Source: Candidatus Thorarchaeota archaeon (GTDB lineage: Archaea > Asgardarchaeota > Thorarchaeia > Thorarchaeales > Thorarchaeaceae). Taken from it: DNA of 43,515 bases. Position numbers and translations under genes: made by a program. Positions within the stretch are counted from its first letter, which is position 1, and each line of letters opens with the position of its first letter. Below are positions 7,673-15,891 of the stretch, piece after piece. The notes under the pieces are model-generated. The model worked only from the letters and a program-made list of their open reading frames with translations, had not been told where the DNA came from and did not search any database. The stretch spans positions 1 to 43,515 of the forward strand of contig QMYR01000002.1 of NCBI GenBank assembly GCA_003662765.1, in the 5' to 3' direction.

Positions 7673-8395
7673 CTACCTGGTCTTTCTGCCAGTTCGGCGG
7701 GCTGCAATGTTTCCGACCTTGCGGCCAGGTGGCGCATGGCGGCTCACTGTCGTGGGTCGGCCAGGCGACTGATGAGAACCACCGCCGTGCGGGTGAGAAC
7801 ATGCGTTCATAGCAGTACCACGGACCACAGGCCATTTTCGGGCCTTCGGGCGGGTATGATGCCAGACCGCACCTGCCTTCAAGAACGGCTTCTCGGGTCG
7901 ACCTCCTCCGGCCACAATTCCGATTGTAGCCCTGCAGCGCGGGCTGAAGGCCTTCTGACGACCGCTGGGTAGCCTCACAATAGCCTTTGACTTGTCAATC
8001 GAAACTATTGTCGCCGCCAGACCTGAGGCCCGAACAAACTTCCCGCCATCGCCAGGAGAACCCTCAATATTGAAAATCGGGGTACCCTCGGGAATGTGTT
8101 CCAACATGAGGGTGTTGCCGTTGGCGAGCGCAGCGTCGGGACCGCACTCAACTGTCTGACCCACCTGAATGCCCTCGGGAGCGACCATATAGTGCAGTTT
8201 CTTCTCGCCCTCGTACTTAATCTCAGCCAGAGGCGCACCTCGACCGGGCTCATGATACAGGGCGACCACCTTGCCGACATAGGTCTTGTCGGGTGCCCAC
8301 TTGGGGTGCCTGACGGGGGCGATTCGCAAATGGCTGCGGTTGCGCCACTGGGTGGTTCCGCGCCCCTTTCTCTGAACTAGAATTCTTCTGCCCAT
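7673..8395 (-). CDS. rpl2: Ribosomal protein uL2 (L2)
   Basis: uL2 is a core large-subunit protein near the peptidyl transferase centre. The 240-residue product has the archaeal length. It carries the conserved C-terminal block with 'GTAMNACSHPHGGGSHQSPGRPTT' (residues ~193-216), including the invariant histidine region, and the N-terminal 'GRGTTQWRNRSHLR'. It is last in the L3-L4-L23-L2 order and is followed by a hairpin terminator. It lies 12 bp behind L23. Confidence 0.98.
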   Translation of the reverse strand: MGRRILVQRKGRGTTQWRNRSHLRIAPVRHPKWAPDKTYVGKVVALYHEPGRGAPLAEIKYEGEKKLHYMVAPEGIQVGQTVECGPDAALANGNTLMLEHIPEGTPIFNIEGSPGDGGKFVRASGLAATIVSIDKSKAIVRLPSGRQKAFSPRCRATIGIVAGGGRPEKPFLKAGAVWHHTRPKARKWPVVRGTAMNACSHPHGGGSHQSPGRPTTVSRHAPPGRKVGNIAARRTGRKTR

Positions 8396-8407
8396 TCCTG
8401 CACCTCC

Positions 8408-8671
8408 TTAGAATATGCCCAGCTGGGTCGCGACATCAGCGGCACTGTATTCCGGTGCCAGTCGCACAAACGCCTTCTTTCTCCCATCTGGAAGGATGAG
8501 AGTATTGACTTTCTCCACCACCACATCGTAGAGCGTTTCCACGGCCCACTTGATAGTGTTCTTGTTCGCATCACGGGCGACGAAGAATGTGAGCTTGTTC
8601 TCGTTGTCCACCGCGTCGAGGCTGGCCTCAGTGACAACAGGTCCAAGAACGATTAGATTCGGATCTCTCAT
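8408..8671 (-). CDS. rpl23: Ribosomal protein uL23 (L23)
   Basis: uL23 sits at the polypeptide exit tunnel and helps dock SRP. The 87-residue product shows the family pattern 'VVTEASLDAVDNENKLTFFVARDANKNTIKWAVETLYDVVVEKVNTL'. GAGGTGA lies upstream; ATG 8671 has the better spacing, though an adjacent GTG at 8674 is possible. It is between L4 and L2 in the conserved archaeal order. Confidence 0.97.
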   Translation of the reverse strand: MRDPNLIVLGPVVTEASLDAVDNENKLTFFVARDANKNTIKWAVETLYDVVVEKVNTLILPDGRKKAFVRLAPEYSAADVATQLGIF

Positions 8672-8682
8672 CACATTTCACC

Positions 8683-9471
8683 TCACAAGAACAGGCGCTC
8701 CTTCTCCAGCCGCTCGATGGCAGACTTGGTCCACACAACGAGCCGCCCCGGATGCGTCCCCGGTGCCAGTAGCTCCGCGTTCAGGCCGTGAACCTCTACC
8801 ACATCTACGCCGGGCAGGTTTCGTGCACCCATACTGATGCCGCGGTCCTCCCCTACGACAATCAGGAATGACTTGGGGGTCTTCATCTTTCGGCCACGCA
8901 TCTTGCCCTTTCCGGCACGAATCCCTCTGCCCCGAATAGCACGTTCCAAGTCATCGCCCAAGCCTAGTGCGTTGATGAACTCGCGCACTTCCCTTGTAGA
9001 ACTCAGGGTTTCCAGCTTGTCATCCACAACGAGAGGAATGCTTGGAACTGAGTCAACCTTGTGACCGCGTCGAGCCACCCGCTCTCTGTTCGCAGTTGCA
9101 GCAATGGCTGAGCGAATTGCCAGTCTTCGTTCCTTCTTGTTAATCCGCTCTATCAGAACCTTTCGTGCCTCAGGTGGGTGGGCAACCCTTCCACCGACTG
9201 TGCCGGGAGCAAAGGCGCCCCTGTTGGCTGCCGAGGTCCCACCGCCCTTTACACGGGGCACTCGGGATCTGCCATGGCCGGTCTGCCAGCTCTCAGCAGT
9301 CGTACGCTTACCAGCCATCTCATCGACGCCATGTGGTTGATACCTACGGGACTGGAGAGCCAGTACTGCCCTCTTGATGAGGTCTGGGCGATAGGGTGTG
9401 TCAAAATGCGTGGGCAGGTCGATTGCCGCCCCGGCCTTCCCCTTCAGCGAATATGTCTTCGTCTTGACCAT
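8683..9471 (-). CDS. rpl4: Ribosomal protein uL4 (L4)
   Basis: uL4 lines the exit tunnel. The 262-residue product has the conserved tunnel loop with 'QTGHGRSRVPRVKGGGTSAANRGAFAPGTVGGRVAHPP' (residues ~63-100) and the C-terminal 'VWTKSAIERLE'. The end is 8 bp from the L23 GTG, and the start is 17 bp after L3, as in other archaeal S10/L3 operons. Confidence 0.98.
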   Translation of the reverse strand: MVKTKTYSLKGKAGAAIDLPTHFDTPYRPDLIKRAVLALQSRRYQPHGVDEMAGKRTTAESWQTGHGRSRVPRVKGGGTSAANRGAFAPGTVGGRVAHPPEARKVLIERINKKERRLAIRSAIAATANRERVARRGHKVDSVPSIPLVVDDKLETLSSTREVREFINALGLGDDLERAIRGRGIRAGKGKMRGRKMKTPKSFLIVVGEDRGISMGARNLPGVDVVEVHGLNAELLAPGTHPGRLVVWTKSAIERLEKERLFL

Positions 9472-9488
9472 TGACCTTCATCCTCCCA

Positions 9489-10496
9489 CTACTGCTTCGA
9501 TGAGGTGCTGATGTAACTCACCTGCATCGGCTGGACCGTGTGGCCCTTCTTCGGGCGAATCGCATGCCTCAGGCGGATGGGGCGCTTGATTGGACCCGGA
9601 ATCGAGCCTTTGACCATCACATAGTCACCGCGGATTATGCCATAGTGCACAAAGCCGCCCGCAGGTGTAATCTCCTCACCGCGCTCCCCCATCTTCACGA
9701 CAGCGTGGTTGTAACTCACACGTGTGTGAAAACCTGTCTGTCCGGGGCGTGGCACGGTGTACCGGATATTGGTTGGACTCCATGGGCCAATGCAACCCAC
9801 GCCACGCTTCGTCTTTCGTGACTTGTGTTGGAGAATCCTGACACCCCATCTGCGGACAGGGCCCTGAAAACCGTGGCCCTTCGTCACAGCAACGGCATCA
9901 ACCAGCATTCCCTCTTCCAAGATGTCAGCGACTCGGAGATCGGTTCCGAGGATGCCTCTTGCATACTCAAACGCCTCAGTGACACTGGGCGCGCCAATCT
10001 TGTACTCAGTCACGTCCGGCTTCTTCTTTGGCACCCCGGCAAGTCTTGGCTGAGTATGAACAAGCATGCGAATCTCTGCAAGTGAGTCGAGCTTCTCCTC
10101 GAACTCTGACATCTTGGCCTCATAATCGTACTCCTTGGGCAGAGGCATCGTCCTGCGAAGGTCATCGGACAAAGATTCAGCAAGAACCTCAGTGACGAGC
10201 CTGAGACCGTAGGGTGTGGCCTCGTAGCCCCTGATAGAGAATGGACGCACCGGTGGTGTGTCGATTACGGTCACAGGAATCACAGTTTCTTGGCCCTTGA
10301 AGGGGCTGTTGGGATTGTCAACCGTCACCACCGCGTGTGTCATGCCGGCCTTGTAGCCGATAAAGCCAAGTAGTTTTGCAGCCGAGCCGTCATACTCAGG
10401 CCAATTCTTGATACGGGGTACGAACTTGGATGCCCGACCTCTTGGCAAGTATGCCAAGCTGCCGCGCTTTGGTGCGTGTTTCTTTCTGTGTGCCAT
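9489..10496 (-). CDS. rpl3: Ribosomal protein uL3 (L3)
   Basis: uL3 is a primary 23S rRNA-binding protein. The 335-residue product starts MAHRKKHAPKRGSLAYLPR, exactly the archaeal/eukaryotic N-terminus, and has 'DAVAVTKGHGFQGPVRRWG' (~210-228), the central finger region. ATG 10496 is preferred to an in-frame start four codons upstream. It is the first gene of the four-gene ribosomal operon, with a TATA box about 85 bp before it. Confidence 0.98.
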   Translation of the reverse strand: MAHRKKHAPKRGSLAYLPRGRASKFVPRIKNWPEYDGSAAKLLGFIGYKAGMTHAVVTVDNPNSPFKGQETVIPVTVIDTPPVRPFSIRGYEATPYGLRLVTEVLAESLSDDLRRTMPLPKEYDYEAKMSEFEEKLDSLAEIRMLVHTQPRLAGVPKKKPDVTEYKIGAPSVTEAFEYARGILGTDLRVADILEEGMLVDAVAVTKGHGFQGPVRRWGVRILQHKSRKTKRGVGCIGPWSPTNIRYTVPRPGQTGFHTRVSYNHAVVKMGERGEEITPAGGFVHYGIIRGDYVMVKGSIPGPIKRPIRLRHAIRPKKGHTVQPMQVSYISTSSKQ

Positions 10497-10580
10497 CTGT
10501 AACACCACTCTGGTACCCGTATCGAATGGCCTATGGACTGGGCTATTCGTACTACTGTTGGCGACAAGCCAGAGGTCTGC

Positions 10581-10590
10581 TTTTTAAAGT
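10581..10590 (-). promoter_or_regulatory. TATA box of the L3-L4-L23-L2 operon
   Basis: On the minus strand ACTTTAAAAA lies 85-94 bp before the L3 start, leaving a leader of about 55-60 nt. Confidence 0.5.
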
Positions 10591-10616
10591 TGCCTTCTTA
10601 CCAAAGGAGCCGACGG

Positions 10617-11471
10617 TCAATAGAAGCCGGTACGCGTAATCATAGATCCGACCAGATTGTTGAGCAGACCTAGACTAATCAGCAATGCCTCTTCAAGTCG
10701 AACAGTTTCGGTGCCTTGATTGGGAATCGTATTGACCCAGAGATCAATCTCATCCTTGATGTCTAAGCAACCTGGCGCCATGATATCCGAGAGGCCATGG
10801 CGAGGCCCCCCAAACAGAGCCACCACATGTCTTGATGATGTGACTGTTGACATGATCTCAGACTCAACAGCGCGGAACGGTTGGCCGTATCGAGAGAAAG
10901 CTATACGAGCCTTCGCACTGGACTCTCTGAGCAATGCAGCCAAGTCATCGACATGTGTGGTTTCGTAACCAAAGTACCGTTCCACATCCAAGCGCCCAAC
11001 CGGCTCAAGTCTTACCGTTGGCTTAACGGATACGACGCGGAAGAGCACGGGAGCATGTGAATCAATCTCGCCTCTATGGTCAATCAGTTCGTTAAGTCCG
11101 ATGTCCACCTTTCCCGGACGAATCTGCAGGCCCCAACGCACATCACCGGGCCTTAGCTCGGCCACAGAGATCTTGAGAGGATGACTGCGAGTGCGGAGAG
11201 GAGGCAACAGCCCAACGAATCGCATGAGAGGTGATCTCGAAAAGACGCGACGACGCAGGTACTGTGGGGTGTCCATGTACTGGAGGATTCTTAGCAGTAG
11301 TTCAGCATCTCGCCTCTGCCCGGACGTGAGGCGACCAGTCTTGTACACGATGACGCGATCCACACGAAATATGGCGAGGGCACGAGCGATCAGCCCCGCT
11401 TTCATGGTCTTCTCGCGGAGCCCAGGAACATTTGTCAGAGAGGTGTCTGGGATGGCGACCTCGAGCGTCAA
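10617..11471 (-). CDS. SPOUT-fold RNA methyltransferase (DUF171/SPOUT1-like)
   Basis: The 284-residue protein matches the archaeal DUF171 family, relatives of human SPOUT1/C9orf114, which are SPOUT-class RNA methyltransferases. The N-terminal region has 'AGLIARALAIFRVDRVIVYKTG'. A mid-protein OB-like insert runs from about 95 to 170. The C-terminal trefoil-knot region shows 'HVVALFGGPRHGLSDIM' and 'NQGTETVRLEEALLISLGLLN', the SAM-binding knot. It starts at TTG 11471 behind GAGAGGA. Its place just before rpl3 is conserved in many archaea and suggests a ribosome-related target; the exact site is unknown. Confidence 0.85.
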   Translation of the reverse strand: MTLEVAIPDTSLTNVPGLREKTMKAGLIARALAIFRVDRVIVYKTGRLTSGQRRDAELLLRILQYMDTPQYLRRRVFSRSPLMRFVGLLPPLRTRSHPLKISVAELRPGDVRWGLQIRPGKVDIGLNELIDHRGEIDSHAPVLFRVVSVKPTVRLEPVGRLDVERYFGYETTHVDDLAALLRESSAKARIAFSRYGQPFRAVESEIMSTVTSSRHVVALFGGPRHGLSDIMAPGCLDIKDEIDLWVNTIPNQGTETVRLEEALLISLGLLNNLVGSMITRTGFY

Positions 11472-11482
11472 TATCCTCTCTC

Positions 11483-11953
11483 CTAGAGGTCAAGAGTGAA
11501 CCAGAGAGTAGTCCTCTCGGGTGAGCGTTCAATCTTCAAGTCGGCGTAAGTCATGGCCTTCACCTCAGTGTGAATGTCATGCTTCTGATAGTCAATGGTT
11601 TCACCCCAGACCTCTGCCTCGAGGCGCCACGGCTCGCCCTCCACTATCGACCGGACCTTGAACTTGGAGTAGAACTGGTTATTGAGGTCTATCATTGCAA
11701 TAAGCTGTCCAATCCACTCGACCAGTAGTTCCTCCAAGTCAATTCCTTCAACTGCCACCGTCATACGGTCGCGAGGTTCGACCGTTGTAGTATCGACAAT
11801 CACCTCAAATGCCGCCAACGCGGCCTCCTCGAATGCCTCCTCAAGGGTGGCAGCCCAGCACTCAATTGTGATGTCTGCCGTATGTTCATGATACCGAAAA
11901 CCACGGCTGTCGTCCTTCTTCACCGCACATCCCGTTCGGTGTATTCGCTCCAT
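11483..11953 (-). CDS. Archease (RtcB ligase activator)
   Basis: Archease promotes guanylylation and turnover of the RtcB RNA ligase used in tRNA splicing. The 156-residue protein has the 'YHEHTADITIECWA' motif (residues ~21-34) with metal-binding acidic residue, 'LEELLVEWIGQLIAMID', and the C-terminal 'IHTEVKAMTYADLKIE'. The start is uncertain: the ATG at 11953 has no obvious ribosome-binding site, and an in-frame GTG at 11923 would give a protein closer to family length. It lies 11 bp before the SPOUT gene. The link to tRNA splicing matters because two tRNAs in this window contain introns. Confidence 0.93.
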   Translation of the reverse strand: MERIHRTGCAVKKDDSRGFRYHEHTADITIECWAATLEEAFEEAALAAFEVIVDTTTVEPRDRMTVAVEGIDLEELLVEWIGQLIAMIDLNNQFYSKFKVRSIVEGEPWRLEAEVWGETIDYQKHDIHTEVKAMTYADLKIERSPERTTLWFTLDL

Positions 11954-11956
11954 GAA

Positions 11957-11965
11957 GCTTAAAAG
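11957..11965 (+). promoter_or_regulatory. TATA-like box for tRNA-Ser
   Basis: GCTTAAAAG stands about 55 bp before the mature tRNA-Ser. Its near-palindromic form could also serve the archease gene on the other strand if that gene starts at 11923. Confidence 0.4.
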
Positions 11966-12017
11966 CGGTTCTCAAGGGGTGAAACTGTGTCACTCGTTCT
12001 GCCGAGTGATTACAAGG

Positions 12018-12105
12018 GCCGAGGTAGCCAAGCCTGGACTACGGCGCTGGTCTTGAAAACCAGTGTGCTCTGCACGCAGGAGTTCAAATCTCCTCCTCGG
12101 CGCCA
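12018..12105 (+). tRNA. tRNA-Ser (anticodon TGA)
   Basis: A class II tRNA. The acceptor stem is GCCGAGG/CCTCGGC, the anticodon stem is CTGGT/ACCAG with loop CTTGAAA (anticodon TGA), and a long variable arm follows. The T arm is GGAG-TTCAAAT-CTCC. The discriminator is G, as required for serine, and CCA is encoded. No intron. Confidence 0.96.
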
Positions 12106-12139
12106 CTCCATTACTCTATTCTCATATTGATTATCACTG

Positions 12140-13741
12140 TTACAGCGACTTAACAAGAAATGGACCCATGTCCCTATATCCCAAGGAGCGATAGTACTCC
12201 TTGACACCGATGCCGCTTAGCACCAACAATCTCTTGATGCCGAACTCCTCCCCCGCAATCTGTTCCGCGGCTCGGAGAAGACGCTCCCCAAGACCAAGGT
12301 GCTGCCATGCTTTTGGATCATGCTCACCAATGTTGACAACTGGACCATACACTCTCAGCTCACGAATTATCATGCACGGCTCAGATGTTACCTCCGGACG
12401 ATGCGCATGTTCACTGGGAAGACGAAGACGCAGAAACCCGAAGAGAACATCGTCGATTGGATCCTCAAGCGACAGGAACACCTCGATGCCTCCAGATGCA
12501 CGGTAGTCCCGCCGTATGAGAGTGATGGTTTCTGGGTCGGCACGGCGCCCAGATCGCATCTCGAAATGCCCGACCTCACGAAACCGAATTGTGGGATTCC
12601 GAAGGCCTCTTGAACGCAACTCCGCATGGACAAGTTCTCTGAGGTTACCCCTAGTAAGGCCGGCCTCAATCTGGTGGAGGGGAATATCACGTTGCATCCT
12701 CTGGATGCGAACATATTCCGGCATCTTGCTCACAGCCTCTGCCACCAATGACACAATCTCGTCATTCGTATAGGGTGTATACTCCCCATTCTTCCACCAT
12801 TCGTAGAGCCGCGTGTTTTTCACCACAAGTGTGGGATATATTTTCAACATGTCAGGTCGGAACCGTGAGTCTGAAAACATCTGCTCGAATGCCCTGAGGT
12901 CTTGCTGGAGAGAGGATCCTGGAAGCCCCGGCATGATGTGGTAACAGACTTTCAGACCACTGTCACGAAGCAACCTCGTGGCCTCCACAGTCGCTGAAAC
13001 ACCGTGACCACGATTGACCAACCTGAGAATGTCATCCGAGAGAGTCTGAACCCCAATCTCGACACGTGTGGCACCCATCTTCAACATCTCATCGATGGTT
13101 TCAGGAGTCACCCAGTCGGGGCGTGTTTCAAATGTCGTGCCAATGTTGCGGACGGAGGCGGTTTCGTTGATCTTCTTCGCATCCTCTAGGCATCCACTGG
13201 AAATACCATTCATCGCATCGAAACAACGCTTCACAAACCACTCCCGGTATTTTCGATCCTTCGAGCACCAGTCCCCGCCCATGACAATCAATTCCACCTT
13301 CTGGACCGAGTGCCCAATCGCTCTCAGTTGTGCCAGACGCTTTGTCACCTGACGATATGGATCAAAGTCGTTCTGGATGCCCCGCATAGTGGCTGGCTCA
13401 TAGCCGGTATAACTTTGCGGTACACCAAGATCCGGACCGCCCGGACAGTAGGCACACTTACCGTGAGGGCAGGGTTGCGGACTTGTCATGACGGCAACAA
13501 CTGCAACACCCGAAACAGTTCGAACCGGCCTCTTTCTCAACAGGGGCCGCAATATCTCCAGCTCCTCAGGCACTGCATACTCCAAAAGGTCGGCGTTTGT
13601 GGGAATGTCAGCCCTCCGGAATCTTGCGCATACTCTGTTCTTGATACGATTGATTGCCTGTTTATCGAGCGGCTCCTCTGCAGACAGGAGTGCCTCAATG
13701 ATAGCCCGGTGAAGCTCATAGTCTTGGGGGGATTCCTGCAT
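12140..13741 (-). CDS. elp3: Elp3 tRNA U34 acetyltransferase / radical SAM enzyme
   Basis: Elp3 modifies wobble uridine with a carboxymethyl-type group, using radical SAM and acetyl-CoA. The 533-residue product has the [4Fe-4S] motif CPHGKCAYC (C91, C96, C99 from the chosen start), 'MGGDWCSKDRKYREWF', the 'VEIGVQTLSDDIL' stretch, and a C-terminal GNAT domain ('LGLGERLLRAAEQIAGEEFG...YYRSLGY'). ATG 13741 begins the family N-terminus; a longer frame to 13822 lacks similarity. It is divergent from rps30e, with a shared promoter region. Confidence 0.96.
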   Translation of the reverse strand: MQESPQDYELHRAIIEALLSAEEPLDKQAINRIKNRVCARFRRADIPTNADLLEYAVPEELEILRPLLRKRPVRTVSGVAVVAVMTSPQPCPHGKCAYCPGGPDLGVPQSYTGYEPATMRGIQNDFDPYRQVTKRLAQLRAIGHSVQKVELIVMGGDWCSKDRKYREWFVKRCFDAMNGISSGCLEDAKKINETASVRNIGTTFETRPDWVTPETIDEMLKMGATRVEIGVQTLSDDILRLVNRGHGVSATVEATRLLRDSGLKVCYHIMPGLPGSSLQQDLRAFEQMFSDSRFRPDMLKIYPTLVVKNTRLYEWWKNGEYTPYTNDEIVSLVAEAVSKMPEYVRIQRMQRDIPLHQIEAGLTRGNLRELVHAELRSRGLRNPTIRFREVGHFEMRSGRRADPETITLIRRDYRASGGIEVFLSLEDPIDDVLFGFLRLRLPSEHAHRPEVTSEPCMIIRELRVYGPVVNIGEHDPKAWQHLGLGERLLRAAEQIAGEEFGIKRLLVLSGIGVKEYYRSLGYRDMGPFLVKSL

Positions 13742-13809
13742 CGTACCTAATCCTCGAACCGTGCCGTTCTGCTCGTAACAGTTGGCCACTAAACTGCTTA
13801 TTGGATAGC

Positions 13810-13817
13810 TTTTTATG
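13810..13817 (+). promoter_or_regulatory. TATA-like box between elp3 and rps30e
   Basis: TTTTTATG lies about 43 bp before the eS30 start. Its complement (CATAAAAA) is placed suitably for elp3 as well, so a bidirectional arrangement is possible. Confidence 0.35.
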
Positions 13818-13859
13818 AACATGGTTCGGGACCTCTATTGACCACAGAGGTAGGACATC

Positions 13860-14021
13860 ATGCCAGGTTCACATGGTTCACTCACAAAGGCAGGAAAGGT
13901 TCGTGAATCGACCCCAAAGGTGCAGGGTCGCGAGCGACACACACCCATTCCCCGTATAAGAAACAAGAGGAACTACATCAAGAGGTTCATACGGGGACGC
14001 ACCGTCGGCGTTCGTGCATGA
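13860..14021 (+). CDS. rps30e: Ribosomal protein eS30
   Basis: A 53-residue basic protein reading [20 protein letters not shown] and ending in '[18 protein letters not shown]'. The '[14 protein letters not shown]' block is the eS30 signature. GAGGTAGG precedes the ATG. eS30 is found in Asgard and TACK archaea and eukaryotes but generally not in Euryarchaeota, so it is a useful lineage marker here. Confidence 0.92.
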   Translation: MPGSHGSLTKAGKVRESTPKVQGRERHTPIPRIRNKRNYIKRFIRGRTVGVRA

Positions 14022-14067
14022 ATGCCGCCGCATGAACATTATAGCGGCGGACACACTCTCATTCTTC

Positions 14068-14892
14068 CTACAGAGGTATCCTGACACCAGTGGAATCTCG
14101 GCTGTATACTCCGAATTCTTTGATCCGTGACAACTGTTCCCCCGTAAACACTGGGCCCTGAATGCACACCAAGTCGCCCGTGGGATCGAGAGCACAGCTT
14201 CCACAGAGGCCACATCCGCATTTCATGTACCGTTCGAGAGAGGCGGCAATGTCGATACCCTTGTTCATTGCGAGCCGCCAGAGAGAAACCATCATCTTCT
14301 CGGGACCACAGGTGTATATCATGTCGAAATGGTGGGCTGTAAGTAGCTCCTGTACGACATCAGTTGCAAGACCCTTTACTCCCATCGATCCGTCATCTGT
14401 GGCCACGTGGACGCGTACACCGCTACGAGCAAGACTCTGCAGCTCCTCCGCAAAGAGTAGTTCGTCACTTTTCCGTGCAGCAATGACGACGTCTGATTCG
14501 ACCCCCATATTCGCGAATTCGTGAACTAGGAGCCGCAATGGGGCCATACCAATCCCACCGCCGACAATGAGGGGTACCTGAGCAGTCGCTACGAAGCCGT
14601 TGCCAAAGGGGCCACGTATCCCAATCAAGTCCCCGCGCTTGAGAGCAGCAAGTGCCTCCGTGGCTGGTCCCACAGGACGAACTGTCAGACCCGCAAAATC
14701 CTCTCCGCAATACGACACGCTCATGGGAACCTCGTCGACACCCGGTATCCACACCATGGCAAACTGACCCGGCTTCGGTTCTCGAGAGAAGACATCTCGA
14801 CTGAATAGAATAGTCCGGTCACGCCTGTTCTCTTGAATGACCTTCTCAACAAGAGTGGACCTTGGGGATCCCAAGAGTTTCTCAATGTTCAT
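14068..14892 (-). CDS. pyrK: Dihydroorotate dehydrogenase electron-transfer subunit
   Basis: PyrK is the FAD and [2Fe-2S] partner of PyrD in class 1B dihydroorotate dehydrogenase, passing electrons to NAD. The 274-residue product has the ferredoxin-reductase FAD motif (PMSVSY, residues ~57-62), the NAD-binding 'IVGGGIGMAPLRLLV' (~112-126) and a C-terminal cysteine cluster 'CGCGLCGSC...C' for the Fe-S centre. ATG 14892 overlaps the end of pyrD by a few bases. It is complete. Confidence 0.95.
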   Translation of the reverse strand: MNIEKLLGSPRSTLVEKVIQENRRDRTILFSRDVFSREPKPGQFAMVWIPGVDEVPMSVSYCGEDFAGLTVRPVGPATEALAALKRGDLIGIRGPFGNGFVATAQVPLIVGGGIGMAPLRLLVHEFANMGVESDVVIAARKSDELLFAEELQSLARSGVRVHVATDDGSMGVKGLATDVVQELLTAHHFDMIYTCGPEKMMVSLWRLAMNKGIDIAASLERYMKCGCGLCGSCALDPTGDLVCIQGPVFTGEQLSRIKEFGVYSRDSTGVRIPL

Positions 14893-14894
14893 AG

Positions 14895-15800
14895 TCAACG
14901 CCCCGCAGCGATACCAACTATCTCATTGGTGGAGGAGAATCCTCTATCACGAAGATATCTTTGCACACCCCTCTTGATACGTCTGAACACCTCAACGCCC
15001 TTCAACACCGCCGTTCCAACTTGGATCGCGCTTGCGCCAGCCATATGCATCTCAATGGCATCCCTCCAAGTCGTCACACCCCCAACGCCCACTATTGGAA
15101 TCGAGAGCGCGCTGAACAAATCGTAGACGCAACGGACTGCAACGGGAAACACAGGGGGACCAGATAGCCCTCCAACAAGGTTCCCAAGAACGGGCTGCTG
15201 AAGATCTATGTCAATTCGCATAGCACGGAGTGTGTTGACTGCGACAACTGCGTCGGCTCCCGCCCGTTCAGCTGCCAAGCCCACCGCCACGATGTCTGAG
15301 GCGTTCGGACTCAACTTGGCAAGTATTGGGCAATCCACTGCATCTCGCACGGCGCGAACGTATTCGTACGTTGTTTCAGGGTCGTGAGCAATTTGGCTAA
15401 TCTCAGCATGTGGGCATGAGAGGTTCAGCTCTAGGGCAGGCGCACCCGCCTCAACACCACGGACTGCAACACGTACGATCTCGTCGACAGTTGATCCGAA
15501 GATACTGAGAACAAAGGGGACATTCCACTCTCGCAAGAGAAGGATTTCGTCGGCGAACGCGTCTATTCCGGGATTTGTTAGCCCCACGGCATTTAGAAGA
15601 CCACCATGTGATGCCGTGACTATGGGACCTGGGTGACCCTCTCGGGGCCTGATGCCAATCGACTTCGTCACCACGACGTCGGCACCTGCATCTGCAACCC
15701 TTCGTAGAATGGAGGCGGACACACCGAGGATTCCTGATGCAAGCCAGTAGCCTTCGAACCTCAATCTCACACCTTGATGCGTACTTGGACTGCAGACCAT
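14895..15800 (-). CDS. pyrD: Dihydroorotate dehydrogenase, class 1B catalytic subunit
   Basis: PyrD oxidises dihydroorotate to orotate in pyrimidine synthesis, using FMN. The 301-residue protein has 'NLSCPHA' with the catalytic cysteine (C129) that marks class 1, 'AKLSPNASDI' and the FMN phosphate site 'GVGGVTTWRDAIEMHMAGASAIQVGTA'. The pyrK partner just downstream confirms class 1B. The start at 15800 is the first in frame and fits the family length. The gene is divergent from nop5. Confidence 0.96.
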   Translation of the reverse strand: MVCSPSTHQGVRLRFEGYWLASGILGVSASILRRVADAGADVVVTKSIGIRPREGHPGPIVTASHGGLLNAVGLTNPGIDAFADEILLLREWNVPFVLSIFGSTVDEIVRVAVRGVEAGAPALELNLSCPHAEISQIAHDPETTYEYVRAVRDAVDCPILAKLSPNASDIVAVGLAAERAGADAVVAVNTLRAMRIDIDLQQPVLGNLVGGLSGPPVFPVAVRCVYDLFSALSIPIVGVGGVTTWRDAIEMHMAGASAIQVGTAVLKGVEVFRRIKRGVQRYLRDRGFSSTNEIVGIAAGR

Positions 15801-15891
15801 AATAAGATGATGTGTCTGATGAGTTGCAGACAGGTTATTCAGTCACACTTATTCGACTGTAGACCAGTGATGTTGGCAGGACTTGGTATCC

